Assembly: GCA_016235595.1 (NCBI GenBank)
Contig: JACRJX010000048.1
Span: forward strand, 62,001 to 126,000
DNA from: Verrucomicrobiota bacterium
GTDB taxonomy: Bacteria; Verrucomicrobiota; Verrucomicrobiia; CAIQCK01
Direction of reading: 5' to 3'
DNA: 64,000 nucleotides
Position 1 is the first letter of the stretch, and each line of letters begins with the position of its first letter. This document shows positions 25,206 through 34,500 of the stretch, one piece after another. The position numbers were made by a program, and so were the translations under genes. A model generated the notes under the pieces. That model was not told the origin of the DNA, ran no database searches, and saw only the letters and a list, made by a program, of their open reading frames with translations.

Positions 25206-27266
25206 ATGAAATCCACCCTTACATTCCTCACCACCCTGTTACTCGCGGTTGTGGCCACGCTGCACGCGGCTGCAGCAACATCGTGGAAAGAAAATTCGGC
25301 AATGCAGTGGTCGCAAGGCAACCTATTCGCGGAGCAGGCGAAGAAGCCGTTCTGCTTCACGCTCGGAGGAAAACCATCGGGCGAGCTGCTGCGTGACTGG
25401 AAGCGCGCCGACGTAACGCATGAACTCGATGCCCAACGCCGCGAACACACGCTGACTTGGATCGATAGCAAGACTGGCTTGCAGGTGCGCTGTGTCGCGG
25501 TGACGTATGCGGACTTTCCCGTCGTGGAATGGACACTGTGGCTCAAGAACACAGGCGAGGCCAACACGCCGATTCTCGAAAACATCCAAGGACTCGACGC
25601 GCGCTTCGAGCGTGATGCCTCAGGTGAATTCATGCTGCATGGACTGCGCGGAGACTCGTGCCTCGCGGAGAGCTTCCGGCCTTTTGCGCTCACACTCGGG
25701 CCGGATGCGGTGAAGCGATGCTCTCCTCCGGTCAACGGCGACAGGGTATCGGGCAAATCATCCGATGGGCCGGACGGCTGGCCGTATTGGAATCTGCAAC
25801 GGCCCGGCGGAGGCGTGATTCTCGCGGTCGGCTGGCCGGGACAATGGGAGGCCACGTTCACGCGCGATCCCGATCGCGGCTTGCGCGTGAAGGCGGGGCA
25901 GCAACTCACGCATCTGGTGTTGAAGCCGGGCGAGGAGATTCGCACGCCGTCCATCACTCTGCTGTTCTGGCAGGGCGACGATGTCGTGCGCGCGCAGAAC
26001 CTCTGGCGCTCCTGGTATCTCGCGCATGTGCTGCCGCGCATCGAAGGCACTCCGCAGCCGCCTACCAGGGCGATCTGGGTCGACGGCACGCTCGCATCAT
26101 GGACTTCCGTGCAGGCTTACCTCGACGCGGGCATCAAAGCGGACATCTGCTGGCGCGATGCGGGGGGAACCAAGACGTGGTATCCGAGCAGCGACGGCCC
26201 TTTCAAGGACAAGAAGGCGTGGCTGAACACCGGGACATGGGAGGTGGACACCACGAAATACCCGCAGGGCTTCAAGCCGTTCAGCGACAAGGTGCGCGCG
26301 AACGGCATGCAGTTCCTGCTCTGGTTCGAGCCCGAACGCGTGGGCGATCCGAATTCATGGCTCGGTAAGAATCATCCCGAGTGGCTCATGCCCGGGAACC
26401 CCGCCGGTGACGTGCTCAACCTCGGCGATCCCGCCGTGCTCAAGTGGCTCATCACACACCTCGACGGCATGGTGAAATCGCAGGGCCTCGACTGGTATCG
26501 CGAGGACCTGAACGGCGCCAACTACGGCACCGCGTGGCGCAACCATGATGCACCCGACAGGCAGGGCATCACCGAGAACCTCTACGTGCAGGGCCATCTC
26601 ACCCTATGGGATGAACTGCGACGTCGCCACCCCAAGCTGTGCATCGACTCGTGCGCCTCCGGCGGCCGCCGCAACGACCTCGAGACCATGCGACGCTCCG
26701 TGCCGCTGCTGCGCAGCGATTGGTCGGTGACCGCGTTTGCGAAGGAGCCCTTGCAGATCGAAGGCAATCAATCGCAGACCTTCGGTCTCTCTTCGTGGCT
26801 GCCGTGGCAGGGCACGGGCGTGCCGTTCTTCACCGACCGCTACGCCGTGCGCAGCTACTATGTCACCGGCTTTGGCATGATCGCGGCGGGCGATTGGACA
26901 AAGAACGAGCAGAAGCGTGCCGATACCATCCGCGGCTACAGCGAGGCCCGCCGCATCTCGCACCTGATGCTCGGCGACTACTTCACGCTCACGCCCTATA
27001 GCCTCGACAAGACCTCATGGATCGCGTGGCAGTTCCACCGCGCCGACCTCGGCGAAGGTGTCGTGCAAGCCTTCCGCCGTCCTGGTGCCGCGAGTGACAC
27101 GCTTACCGTCAAACTTCACGGCCTCGTTCCGCAGCAACGTTATGAGATCGAAAACCTCGACGGCGGCAAAGAAGTCCTTACTGGCGAGGAACTCATGCGC
27201 GGTTTCGACATCACGCTACGCGAGAACCCCGCTGCTGCCGTGCTGGTGTTGAAAGCAATCAAGTGA
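25206..27266 (+). CDS. Secreted alpha-galactosidase-like enzyme, GH36
   Basis: 686 residues from ATG 25206, with the island-type signal peptide (to about 22). An N-terminal beta-super-sandwich is followed by the GH36 barrel starting near 285 (PPTRAIWVDGTLASW). The nucleophile is D434 in the strand WYREDLN. The signature CASGGRRNDLETMRRS (483-498) ends with the acid/base aspartate D505 in LLRSDW. These are the two catalytic positions of the family. It would remove terminal alpha-galactose, or possibly alpha-N-acetylgalactosamine, from oligosaccharides. Export to the periplasm is unusual compared with the many cytosolic GH36 enzymes, but fits an island of secreted enzymes. The GH32 gene begins 8 bp after the stop. 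Confidence 0.9.
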   Translation: MKSTLTFLTTLLLAVVATLHAAAATSWKENSAMQWSQGNLFAEQAKKPFCFTLGGKPSGELLRDWKRADVTHELDAQRREHTLTWIDSKTGLQVRCVAVTYADFPVVEWTLWLKNTGEANTPILENIQGLDARFERDASGEFMLHGLRGDSCLAESFRPFALTLGPDAVKRCSPPVNGDRVSGKSSDGPDGWPYWNLQRPGGGVILAVGWPGQWEATFTRDPDRGLRVKAGQQLTHLVLKPGEEIRTPSITLLFWQGDDVVRAQNLWRSWYLAHVLPRIEGTPQPPTRAIWVDGTLASWTSVQAYLDAGIKADICWRDAGGTKTWYPSSDGPFKDKKAWLNTGTWEVDTTKYPQGFKPFSDKVRANGMQFLLWFEPERVGDPNSWLGKNHPEWLMPGNPAGDVLNLGDPAVLKWLITHLDGMVKSQGLDWYREDLNGANYGTAWRNHDAPDRQGITENLYVQGHLTLWDELRRRHPKLCIDSCASGGRRNDLETMRRSVPLLRSDWSVTAFAKEPLQIEGNQSQTFGLSSWLPWQGTGVPFFTDRYAVRSYYVTGFGMIAAGDWTKNEQKRADTIRGYSEARRISHLMLGDYFTLTPYSLDKTSWIAWQFHRADLGEGVVQAFRRPGAASDTLTVKLHGLVPQQRYEIENLDGGKEVLTGEELMRGFDITLRENPAAAVLVLKAIK

Positions 27267-27274
27267 ACCAAGTC

Positions 27275-28792
27275 ATGAAACCCGCCCTCACACTCCTCAC
27301 CGTCCTACTGCTCGCGCCGCTGGTCACACTGCACGCTGCAGACGGAGACCTCGCACTGAACTACCACCTCATGCATCCCGGTGGTGGCAGTTTGCCGGGT
27401 GATCCCAATGCGGCCTTTTACCTCGATGGCACCTACCATCTGCACTACATCCTCGCGCATCCATGGAAGGAGAAGAAATCGTTCTCCTTCGTCCACGTCA
27501 CCAGCCCCGACATGCTGCACTGGACCTGGCAGCCGACGAAACTCCAGCCGTCGTTCACCGGCCACGGCATGTTCAGCGGCACTGGCTTCATCACGAAGGA
27601 AGGCAAACCCGCCGCGATCTACCACGGTCAGGGATCGGGAAAGAACCAGATCGCGATCGCCACAGATCGGAAGCTCACAGCATGGGCAGAGCCTTATCCC
27701 ATCGAGGTGCGCAATGCCGATGGCACGGAGGTAAAGATCCGCCACTGGGACCCGGATTGCTTTCTCATCGGCGACACTTACTACGCCATCTCCGGTGGCG
27801 AAAAGCCACCACTGCTGAGGTCGAAGGACCTCAAGACATGGACACCCGTCGGGGACTTCTTACGGCACGACCTGCCCGACGTGGCTTTCGGCGAGGACAT
27901 CTCCTGCGCCAACTTCTTTCCCCTCGGCAACAAGTGGATGCTCTTGTGCATCAGCCATCCGCTCGGCTGCCGCTATTACATCGGCGATTGGGACGCGAAG
28001 TCCGAGCAGTTCGTACCGCAGACTCATGGCCGCATGAACTGGCGCAGGGATGAGCAGAGCATCTTTGGCCGTCCGCCATGGCGCGTGGATTTCTTTGCGC
28101 CCGAAAGCCTGCTCACACCCGATGGTCGCCGCGTCATGTGGGCTTGGCTTGCGACCCTCGGCAAGTCCGATGGCAAGATGGATGGAAGAACCATCCAGTC
28201 CTTACCGCGCGAATTGAGTCTGTCCGCCGATGGCATCCTCCGCATCAAACCCCTGCGCGAACTCGAAACGCTGCGCTACGACCCCGTCACCCTCAGCAAC
28301 ATCGCGATCCACGAACTGACCAAGGAGGTGCTACCCACCGCCGCACCCGCTGCTAAAAAGATCGCCACCCTGGACGGCGACGCCATCGAACTCCGCCTCA
28401 CCATCGCCCGAGATCAAGCTGAGCGGAAACTCTTTGGTTTCACCTTGTTCTCCGGCGGCAAAGATGGCGGCCTGCCCATCCTGTTCCGTCCCGAAACCGG
28501 CACGCTACGCGTCGGCACCGCCGAGGCGCCTTTCTCCATCGCCGACCTTCCCAAAGGCGAGGATGTGGAGTTGCGCATCTTCATCGACAAATACCTCGTC
28601 GAAGTCTTCGCCAACGACCGACAAGCCATGGTCGCATCCCATGCTGATTATCTCGGCAAGCCTGACCTGAACGCCTTCACCGTCGGTGCGCCGACGACCA
28701 TCAAGAAACTCGAAATCTGGAAGATCCGGCCCACCAACCAAGGCTTCCGCGAAGCGCAGAAGAACCACATCTGGGAGCCGGACACAAAATGA
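27275..28792 (+). CDS. Secreted GH32 glycoside hydrolase (fructanase/invertase family)
   Basis: 505 residues from ATG 27275, with the island-type signal peptide. The five-bladed propeller begins at GDPNAAFYLDGTYHLHY, where D43 stands in for the nucleophile Asp of the WMNDPNG motif. The RDP motif is represented by RHWDPDCF (D159) and the EC motif by GEDISCANFF (E207 as acid/base). A C-terminal beta-sandwich follows (LRIFIDKYLVEVFANDRQAM), which is diagnostic for GH32. Known members cut beta-fructosides. Its place among sulfatases and alpha-galactosidase suggests a composite plant or algal glycan, but this is inference. It overlaps the SGNH gene by 4 bp. Confidence 0.9.
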   Translation: MKPALTLLTVLLLAPLVTLHAADGDLALNYHLMHPGGGSLPGDPNAAFYLDGTYHLHYILAHPWKEKKSFSFVHVTSPDMLHWTWQPTKLQPSFTGHGMFSGTGFITKEGKPAAIYHGQGSGKNQIAIATDRKLTAWAEPYPIEVRNADGTEVKIRHWDPDCFLIGDTYYAISGGEKPPLLRSKDLKTWTPVGDFLRHDLPDVAFGEDISCANFFPLGNKWMLLCISHPLGCRYYIGDWDAKSEQFVPQTHGRMNWRRDEQSIFGRPPWRVDFFAPESLLTPDGRRVMWAWLATLGKSDGKMDGRTIQSLPRELSLSADGILRIKPLRELETLRYDPVTLSNIAIHELTKEVLPTAAPAAKKIATLDGDAIELRLTIARDQAERKLFGFTLFSGGKDGGLPILFRPETGTLRVGTAEAPFSIADLPKGEDVELRIFIDKYLVEVFANDRQAMVASHADYLGKPDLNAFTVGAPTTIKKLEIWKIRPTNQGFREAQKNHIWEPDTK

Positions 28793-29637
28793 AACACACC
28801 CTCACACTCCTCACCGCCCTGCTGCTCGTGCCGCTGAGACTGTCCGCGCTCGATTACCCCTACGTGACTGCCGAGCCGCAAAAGACCGGTTGGCCGCTCA
28901 CAGCGGAGGAGCGGGCCTACATCACCCAAAAAGCAGAGCACGACCGCCGTCCCGGTTGCGAGGCGAACAAGCATCTGCCGCAACTTTGGCCGGTAGTGCC
29001 GAGCGCTGGTTTTTTTGGCGGCGATGCGTGGCTCAAGCTCCACGAGGCGCATGTGAAGACCGTGCACGAGAACAAAGGCCCCATCGACGTGTTGCTCGTC
29101 GGCGATAGCATCACGATCCAGTGGGGCGATTCGTGGAAGAAACATTTCCCGAACTACAAAGCCGTCAACATCGGCATCGGCGGTGACAAAACACAGAACG
29201 TGCTCTGGCGTCTCGATCACGGCGGCGTGGATGGTCTTCAGCCGAAGGCCATCGTGCTCATGATCGGCAACAACAACATGTTCTTCACACCCGAAACCGG
29301 CATCGAGGCTGCCGCCAAAGGCGTCCAGATGTGCCTGGCGAACCTGCGCGAGAAATTCCCGGACGCGCGCATCATCGTCGCAAAAATCCTGCCCGCCCAC
29401 GTGCCGGGCAACCGCTTCTACGAGGACATCAAGAAGACCAACGCCGCCCTCGACCTGCTCAAGCTCGACAGCGCCCCCCAGGTGCAGGTGCTTGATCTCT
29501 GGGCGGATTTCACAAACGTGGACGGCACACTCAAGAAAGACCTCTTCACACCCGACAACATCCATCTCTCGCCTGCCGGTTACGGCGTCTATGCGACACG
29601 ATTGAAGCCGGTGCTGCAGCGTTTCTTGAGCAAATGA
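28789..29637 (+). CDS. Secreted SGNH/GDSL-family hydrolase (PAF-acetylhydrolase-like)
   Basis: 282 residues with an island-type signal peptide (1-20). Block I is LLVGDSITIQWGDSW with the nucleophile Ser 107. Block II glycine is in VNIGIGGDKTQNVLW, and block III is MIGNNNMFF, where the Asn is kept. Block V is PDNIHLSPAGY, with Asp 256 and His 259 completing the triad. Proteins of this form hydrolyse acetyl or other small ester groups, often on sugars. Together with the following esterase-like gene it could deacetylate the target glycan. Its ATG overlaps the GH32 stop (ATGA). Confidence 0.9.
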   Translation: MKHTLTLLTALLLVPLRLSALDYPYVTAEPQKTGWPLTAEERAYITQKAEHDRRPGCEANKHLPQLWPVVPSAGFFGGDAWLKLHEAHVKTVHENKGPIDVLLVGDSITIQWGDSWKKHFPNYKAVNIGIGGDKTQNVLWRLDHGGVDGLQPKAIVLMIGNNNMFFTPETGIEAAAKGVQMCLANLREKFPDARIIVAKILPAHVPGNRFYEDIKKTNAALDLLKLDSAPQVQVLDLWADFTNVDGTLKKDLFTPDNIHLSPAGYGVYATRLKPVLQRFLSK

Positions 29638-29656
29638 AATCGGCTGCGACCATACT

Positions 29657-31393
29657 GTGAAACCCGCCCTCACCTTTCTCACCGCCCTGCTGCTGGCTCT
29701 GACGCAAAGTGCCGCCGCCGCAAGCGAGGCAACTTTATCGACACCTCCAGAACTCTGGAAAGACTTCGATCCGGACAAGGGCGATTTCAAGGAAGAGGTT
29801 GTTAAGGAGGAAACCAAGGGCGGCGTCTATTACCGGGACTCCTACATCAGCGCTTATGTGTTGGGGGAAGAGATTCGGGTTTTTTGCAAGTATGCTATCA
29901 AGGCTGGCGCGAAGAGCGCGCCGGGTCTGCTGAACGTCCACGGCTGGATGGGGATGGCGGGTATTGATCAGAGTTATGTGAATGACGGGTGGGCGGTGAT
30001 GGCGTTCGATTACTGCGGACAAAAGGATAACCGTCCGCATTTCACCAAATATCCGGCGGCACTGGACTACGGAAGAATGGAGTCGAAAACAATCCACGCC
30101 AAGCTGCTGAATGGAAAAGACATCACCGATCCCAAACAGACCTCGCACTATCTTTGGTTCGCCATCCAGCGGCGCGTGCTCAGCTACCTGCTGACACAGA
30201 AGGAAGTGGACAAGACCCGCATTGGCGCGAAGGGCTATTCCTACGGTGGCACGCTCATGTGGAATATTGGCATGGACCCGCGCGTGAAGGCGATCGTCGC
30301 CTTCTTCGGCATCGGCTGGATTACATACTACCGTGACCACGCTATCTGGATGTATAACGTGCCATATCAGAACCCGCCCATGACGCCGGGCGAGCGGCTC
30401 TATCTGGACACGGTCGAGTGCCAGGCGCACGCGCCTTGCATTACAGCAGCCACGTTGTGGCTCACCGGCTCCAACGATCACCACAGCGGCCATGAGCGCA
30501 GCGAGCAGACCTTCAAGATGTTCAAACCGGGCGTCCCGTGGTCCTTTGCCATTCAGGCGCGCGGTCATCACAACACCGAAAAGCTGGGTGACGACTGCAA
30601 GCTCTGGCTGGAGAAATACGTCCTCGGCAAAGACATCGCTTGGCCGGATCGTCCCAAGTCGAAACTCGTGCTCGGTCAGGATGGCGTTCCCGAACTACGC
30701 GTTACGCCCGCATCGCCCGAACGCATCACGGAGGTGCAGGTCTACGAAGCACAGAAGACGCCCAACAACATCGCCCGCTCTTGGCGCGATGTGCAGGCCG
30801 TGCATGAGGGTAATGCTTGGATTGCCAAGCTCCCGGTGCTCAACGTGGACGACTACGTCTTCAGCTACGCGAACATCCGATATTCGAACAACATCGTCAT
30901 CTCCTCCGACTTCGAAGCCGCGATCCCGTCGAAGCTCGGCAAGGCTGTTGCCACCGATAAGCGGTCGGACACCATCTCCGCGGGCGTTGGCGCTTGGACC
31001 GACGCGGCACCTGCTGAAGGGGTGGGCGGCGTACGAGGATTCCGCCCTCTCAATAACGCGCAGGGGACGAAGAACGATCAACTCGGCGACCCGCCGTGGA
31101 AAGCTCCGCACAAAGCCGCGTTCTCCTTCCGCTTCTACTGCACCGAACCGCAGAAGCTTACGCTCATCGCGGAGGGATCGTATGAGATGGAACTAAACAT
31201 TACGGCCTCTGACAATTGGCAGAGCATGGTCGTGCCGGCGAACAAATTGATTCACAAGAATAAGCTCAAGCGACCGTTGCCAGACTGGTCCAAGGTCACC
31301 GAAGTGCAGATCAAACCGAAGCGCGGCTCGGATATCACCAAGGTCATCTTTGCAGATTTCAAATGGGTGTCCGAGCAATCCAAGCAACCATGA
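29657..31393 (+). CDS. Secreted alpha/beta-hydrolase, acetyl-xylan-esterase-like, with C-terminal accessory domain
   Basis: 578 residues starting at GTG 29657, with an island-type signal peptide. The alpha/beta-hydrolase core runs from about 85 (APGLLNVHGWMGMAG, the oxyanion strand) to about 330. The nucleophile elbow is GAKGYSYGGTLMW with Ser 195, and a candidate acid/His end is QARGHHNTEKLG. The C-terminal ~170 residues form a beta-rich region (FRFYCTEPQKLTLIAEGSYE) that may bind carbohydrate. The closest picture is a cephalosporin-C/acetyl-xylan esterase-type enzyme removing acyl groups from a polysaccharide. Specificity is not visible. The stop overlaps the next sulfatase ATG. Confidence 0.8.
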   Translation: MKPALTFLTALLLALTQSAAAASEATLSTPPELWKDFDPDKGDFKEEVVKEETKGGVYYRDSYISAYVLGEEIRVFCKYAIKAGAKSAPGLLNVHGWMGMAGIDQSYVNDGWAVMAFDYCGQKDNRPHFTKYPAALDYGRMESKTIHAKLLNGKDITDPKQTSHYLWFAIQRRVLSYLLTQKEVDKTRIGAKGYSYGGTLMWNIGMDPRVKAIVAFFGIGWITYYRDHAIWMYNVPYQNPPMTPGERLYLDTVECQAHAPCITAATLWLTGSNDHHSGHERSEQTFKMFKPGVPWSFAIQARGHHNTEKLGDDCKLWLEKYVLGKDIAWPDRPKSKLVLGQDGVPELRVTPASPERITEVQVYEAQKTPNNIARSWRDVQAVHEGNAWIAKLPVLNVDDYVFSYANIRYSNNIVISSDFEAAIPSKLGKAVATDKRSDTISAGVGAWTDAAPAEGVGGVRGFRPLNNAQGTKNDQLGDPPWKAPHKAAFSFRFYCTEPQKLTLIAEGSYEMELNITASDNWQSMVVPANKLIHKNKLKRPLPDWSKVTEVQIKPKRGSDITKVIFADFKWVSEQSKQP

Positions 31394-32817
31394 AATACAC
31401 ACACGCGATTCTCGCTACATTACTGTTCGCGCCCGCGGCCGCCCTGCACGCCGCGGATGCTGCCTCGGCGCGGAAACCGAACGTGCTCTATGTCTTCTCC
31501 GACATGCAGCGCGCTTACTCGATGGGTTGCTACGGTGACACCAATGCGCGAACTCCCCGCTTAGACGCCTTTTCCCGTGAGGGTATCCGCCTCGATGCCG
31601 CCATCTCCCCGACACCGGTCTGTTGTCCGCATCGTGCCGACCTGATGAGCGGTCAATACGCGCACCACCATGGCATGATGAGCAACGGCTGCCACTTCAA
31701 GCCAACGGTCAAGTGCATCGCCGAAACCTTCCGTGACGCCGGATACACGACCGGTTACGTCGGCAAATGGCATCTGGGTGCCGCCAGGAAAAGTTCTGAT
31801 CCGACCTACGGATTCCCGCCGCCCGGCACTCCCTACGGCGTCTATCATTTCGAGCGCGATCCTTCCCCAACCACGGACATCGCTCTCAAGTTCATCGCCG
31901 AGAAAAGCAAGGAGAAGGCGCCTTGGATGTTGTTCGTCTCGTGGATATGGCCTCATTCGCCTTACAAGGCTCCAGCGGAACTGCGAAAACACTTCTCCAA
32001 GATCACCATTCCTCCCAACGTACCGCCGGGCGCGCCTGCGGAGTGCGCAGCAGAATGCTTGCCGGATTATTACGGCATGATCGAAGCCTTGGACCAGCAG
32101 TTCGCGCGACTCCTCGCCGCCCTCGACGGCGCGGGCGTGGCCGAAGACACCATCGTGGTCTATTCCTCCGACCACGGCGACATGATCGGTTGTCAGGGCT
32201 ACAAGGCCAAACGCTGGCCTTACGAAGAATCGGCTCGCGTGCCGTTCTTGATCCGTTACCCGCGCAGCCTGCCGGCAGGTCGTGTCATTGCGGATCCATT
32301 CGGAACGCCGGATGTGTATCCCACCCTGGCAGGACTAGCCGGGGTGCCAATGCCCAAAGGACTGGATGGCGTGGATTTCTCCGCGTTCTTTGCCGGCAAA
32401 GCCGCCCGACCGCCTCGTGATTACGTTTATCTGGAGATGGCCTATGCTTACGTGCCATGGCCCGGCTGGCGCGCGATTCGGACACGCGACCTCATGTATG
32501 CTCGCACGGTTGACAAACCTTGGCTGCTTTTCGACCTGAGCAAAGACCCTTGGGAGAAAAACAACCTCGTGAATGATCCTGCTCATGAGGCGCTCGTCAG
32601 GAAGATGGATGAGTGGCTCAGCAGCCTGATGAAACAATCTGCCGATTCATGGACCCTCAAGGCTGCGAGCGGCGACCTCGGCAAGTGGCTTCCCGGCGGG
32701 GGAAAACAACATTCTCAGAACCTCGGTGTTACTTACCCCGGCCAGGTCAAGGTCACGAATCAAGACGGAAGCGGACGAAAGCGCAAGAAGGTCCATAAAG
32801 AGGATGACGACAACTAG
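31390..32817 (+). CDS. Sulfatase S6 (iduronate-2-sulfatase/choline-sulfatase-like, CCPHR motif)
   Basis: 475 residues from ATG 31390, with the last island-type signal peptide of the series. The formylglycine motif is CCPHR (Cys 78), with histidine where Ser, Ala or Thr is normal. The first metal site reads VFSDMQRAYSMG instead of ADD, and the second is YSSDHGDMIGCQG. That is the pattern of the iduronate-2-sulfatase/choline-sulfatase-like branch, shared here only with the sulfatase at 40105. GKWHLG is intact. The C-terminus is basic then acidic (GRKRKKVHKEDDDN). It overlaps the esterase gene by 4 bp. Substrate unknown. Confidence 0.9.
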   Translation: MKYTHAILATLLFAPAAALHAADAASARKPNVLYVFSDMQRAYSMGCYGDTNARTPRLDAFSREGIRLDAAISPTPVCCPHRADLMSGQYAHHHGMMSNGCHFKPTVKCIAETFRDAGYTTGYVGKWHLGAARKSSDPTYGFPPPGTPYGVYHFERDPSPTTDIALKFIAEKSKEKAPWMLFVSWIWPHSPYKAPAELRKHFSKITIPPNVPPGAPAECAAECLPDYYGMIEALDQQFARLLAALDGAGVAEDTIVVYSSDHGDMIGCQGYKAKRWPYEESARVPFLIRYPRSLPAGRVIADPFGTPDVYPTLAGLAGVPMPKGLDGVDFSAFFAGKAARPPRDYVYLEMAYAYVPWPGWRAIRTRDLMYARTVDKPWLLFDLSKDPWEKNNLVNDPAHEALVRKMDEWLSSLMKQSADSWTLKAASGDLGKWLPGGGKQHSQNLGVTYPGQVKVTNQDGSGRKRKKVHKEDDDN

Positions 32818-32868
32818 TCCGCGTCCTTGCTGGCAGTTTAAAACGAAAATGGAAAAGGAAACACTGCT

Positions 32869-34452
32869 GTGAAACGCTTTCTCATATCTCTCCTGTGTCT
32901 TCTGTGCGTCCCGTGGCTCGCCAGCGCCGCCGACCCGCAGAAACCCAACATCGTTGTCATTCTCGTTGACGACATGGGTTTTTCTGATCTGGGCTGCTAC
33001 GGATCGGAAATTCCCACGCCGAACCTCGACGCGCTCGCGGCGAATGGCCTGCGCTTCACGCAATTCTACAACACGGCACGATGCTGCCCCACGCGCGCGT
33101 CGCTGCTGACCGGTCTCTATCCGCATCAAGCGGGCGTTGGTCACATGACAGCGGACAAGGGCGAACGGGGTTATCGCGGCTGTCTCAATGACAATTGCGT
33201 GACCATCGCCGAGGTTTTGCGGCCAGCGGGTTACTTCACCATCATGAGCGGCAAGTGGCATGTGGGCCAGAACCAAGGCGTCGTGCCGTGGAAGCGCGGT
33301 TTCGATCGTTCGCTCAACGCGGCGGCCGGCGGCTTCTACTATCCCGACGGTCAGCACGCCGAGCTTTTCCTTGACGGCGAAAACGCCGGCCGCGGCGGCG
33401 GCAAATTGCCAAACGAGTGGTATTCCACCGATCTTTGGACGGACTTCGGCATCAAGTTCATTGACGATGCGCTCGCTGCGAAGAAGCCGTTCTACCTGCA
33501 TTTGTGCCACAACGCGCCGCACTTCCCGTTACAGGCGCCGCAGGACGAGATCGCGAAATTCCGGGGCAAGTACATGATCGGCTGGGACAAGCTCCGTTTG
33601 CAGCGCCATGCGAAGCAGATTGGGATGGGCCTCATGGACAAGGCATGGCCGCTTTCGCCGCGACCGGAACAAGTCAAGGCGTGGGACGAATTGACGCCGG
33701 CGGAGCAGGATCGCTTCGATCACATCATGGCGATTTATGCCGCGGTCGTCGCGCACATGGACACGGCGGTTGGCCGGCTTGTGGCGGCGCTCAAGCAGCG
33801 CGGCATCCTGGAGAACACGCTCATCATGTTCATGAGCGACAACGGCGCGAATGCCGAGAGCGGGCCGAACGGGAGACTTGATGGCAACCCGCCCGGCTCG
33901 GCGAAATCCACCGTCTTTGAGGGCCAGTCGTGGGCGACGCTTTCCAATACGCCGTTGCGCCGCTACAAACATTTCAATCACGAGGGAGGCATCGCCACAC
34001 CGCTGATCGTCCATTGGCCCGCGCAGATCAAGACGCCGGGCGAATTCCGCCAGCAGCCGGGCCATCTGGTGGACATCATGACGACCTGCGTCGATGTCGC
34101 CGGCGCACAGTATCCGTCGCAGTTCAACGGCAAGGCGATTCAACCGATGGAAGGCCGCAGTCTGGTGCCGGCATTCGCCAACAAACCCATCGAGCGTGAC
34201 GCGCTCTTCTGGGAGCACGAAGGCAATGCTGCCATCCGGGTCGGCGATGACAAGCTCGTGCGCCTTGGCAAAAACGGCCCGTGGGAACTCTACGACTTGA
34301 AAACCGACCGCACGGAACAGCACGACCTCGCCGCGCAGTATCCTGACAAAGTGGAAGTCCTCTCCGCGAAATGGGAAGCATGGGCGGAGCGCGCGCATGT
34401 GAAACCGTATCCGAACGAAGGCCGCGGGAAGAAGAAGGGCAAGAGGAAGTAG
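32869..34452 (+). CDS. Sulfatase S7 (arylsulfatase-type)
   Basis: 527 residues starting at GTG 32869, preceded by an AAAGGAA ribosome site. The signal peptide (1-21) is the Leu/Cys type (LISLLCLLCVPWLASA), as in the sulfatases at 18538 and 43211. The formylglycine motif is CCPTR (Cys 72) in NTARCCPTRASLLTGLYPHQ. The metal-binding strand reads VDDMGFSD, with GKWHVG and MSDNGANAE intact. The long central insert and the HFNHEGGIATPLIVHWPAQI segment place it with arylsulfatase-A-type enzymes, alongside the genes at 43211 and 46428. It ends in a basic tail (GRGKKKGKRK). Confidence 0.93.
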   Translation: MKRFLISLLCLLCVPWLASAADPQKPNIVVILVDDMGFSDLGCYGSEIPTPNLDALAANGLRFTQFYNTARCCPTRASLLTGLYPHQAGVGHMTADKGERGYRGCLNDNCVTIAEVLRPAGYFTIMSGKWHVGQNQGVVPWKRGFDRSLNAAAGGFYYPDGQHAELFLDGENAGRGGGKLPNEWYSTDLWTDFGIKFIDDALAAKKPFYLHLCHNAPHFPLQAPQDEIAKFRGKYMIGWDKLRLQRHAKQIGMGLMDKAWPLSPRPEQVKAWDELTPAEQDRFDHIMAIYAAVVAHMDTAVGRLVAALKQRGILENTLIMFMSDNGANAESGPNGRLDGNPPGSAKSTVFEGQSWATLSNTPLRRYKHFNHEGGIATPLIVHWPAQIKTPGEFRQQPGHLVDIMTTCVDVAGAQYPSQFNGKAIQPMEGRSLVPAFANKPIERDALFWEHEGNAAIRVGDDKLVRLGKNGPWELYDLKTDRTEQHDLAAQYPDKVEVLSAKWEAWAERAHVKPYPNEGRGKKKGKRK

Positions 34453-34500
34453 GAGAAGACGGGAATCTCAGCCGCCCAGGCAAACGAGGACCCAACGAAC

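Larger units (their letters stand above)
19977..31455 (+). repeat. Nine dispersed near-copies of a ~66-bp signal-peptide-coding sequence
   Basis: Copies start at 19977, 20544, 22081, 23262, 25206, 27275, 28789, 29657 and 31390. The core encodes LTLLTALLLAPL and is alike at the DNA level, including synonymous positions (for example CTCCTCACCGCCCTGCTGCT). The genes behind it belong to at least six unrelated families. Copies at 19977 and 31390 are the most diverged. Confidence 0.75.
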
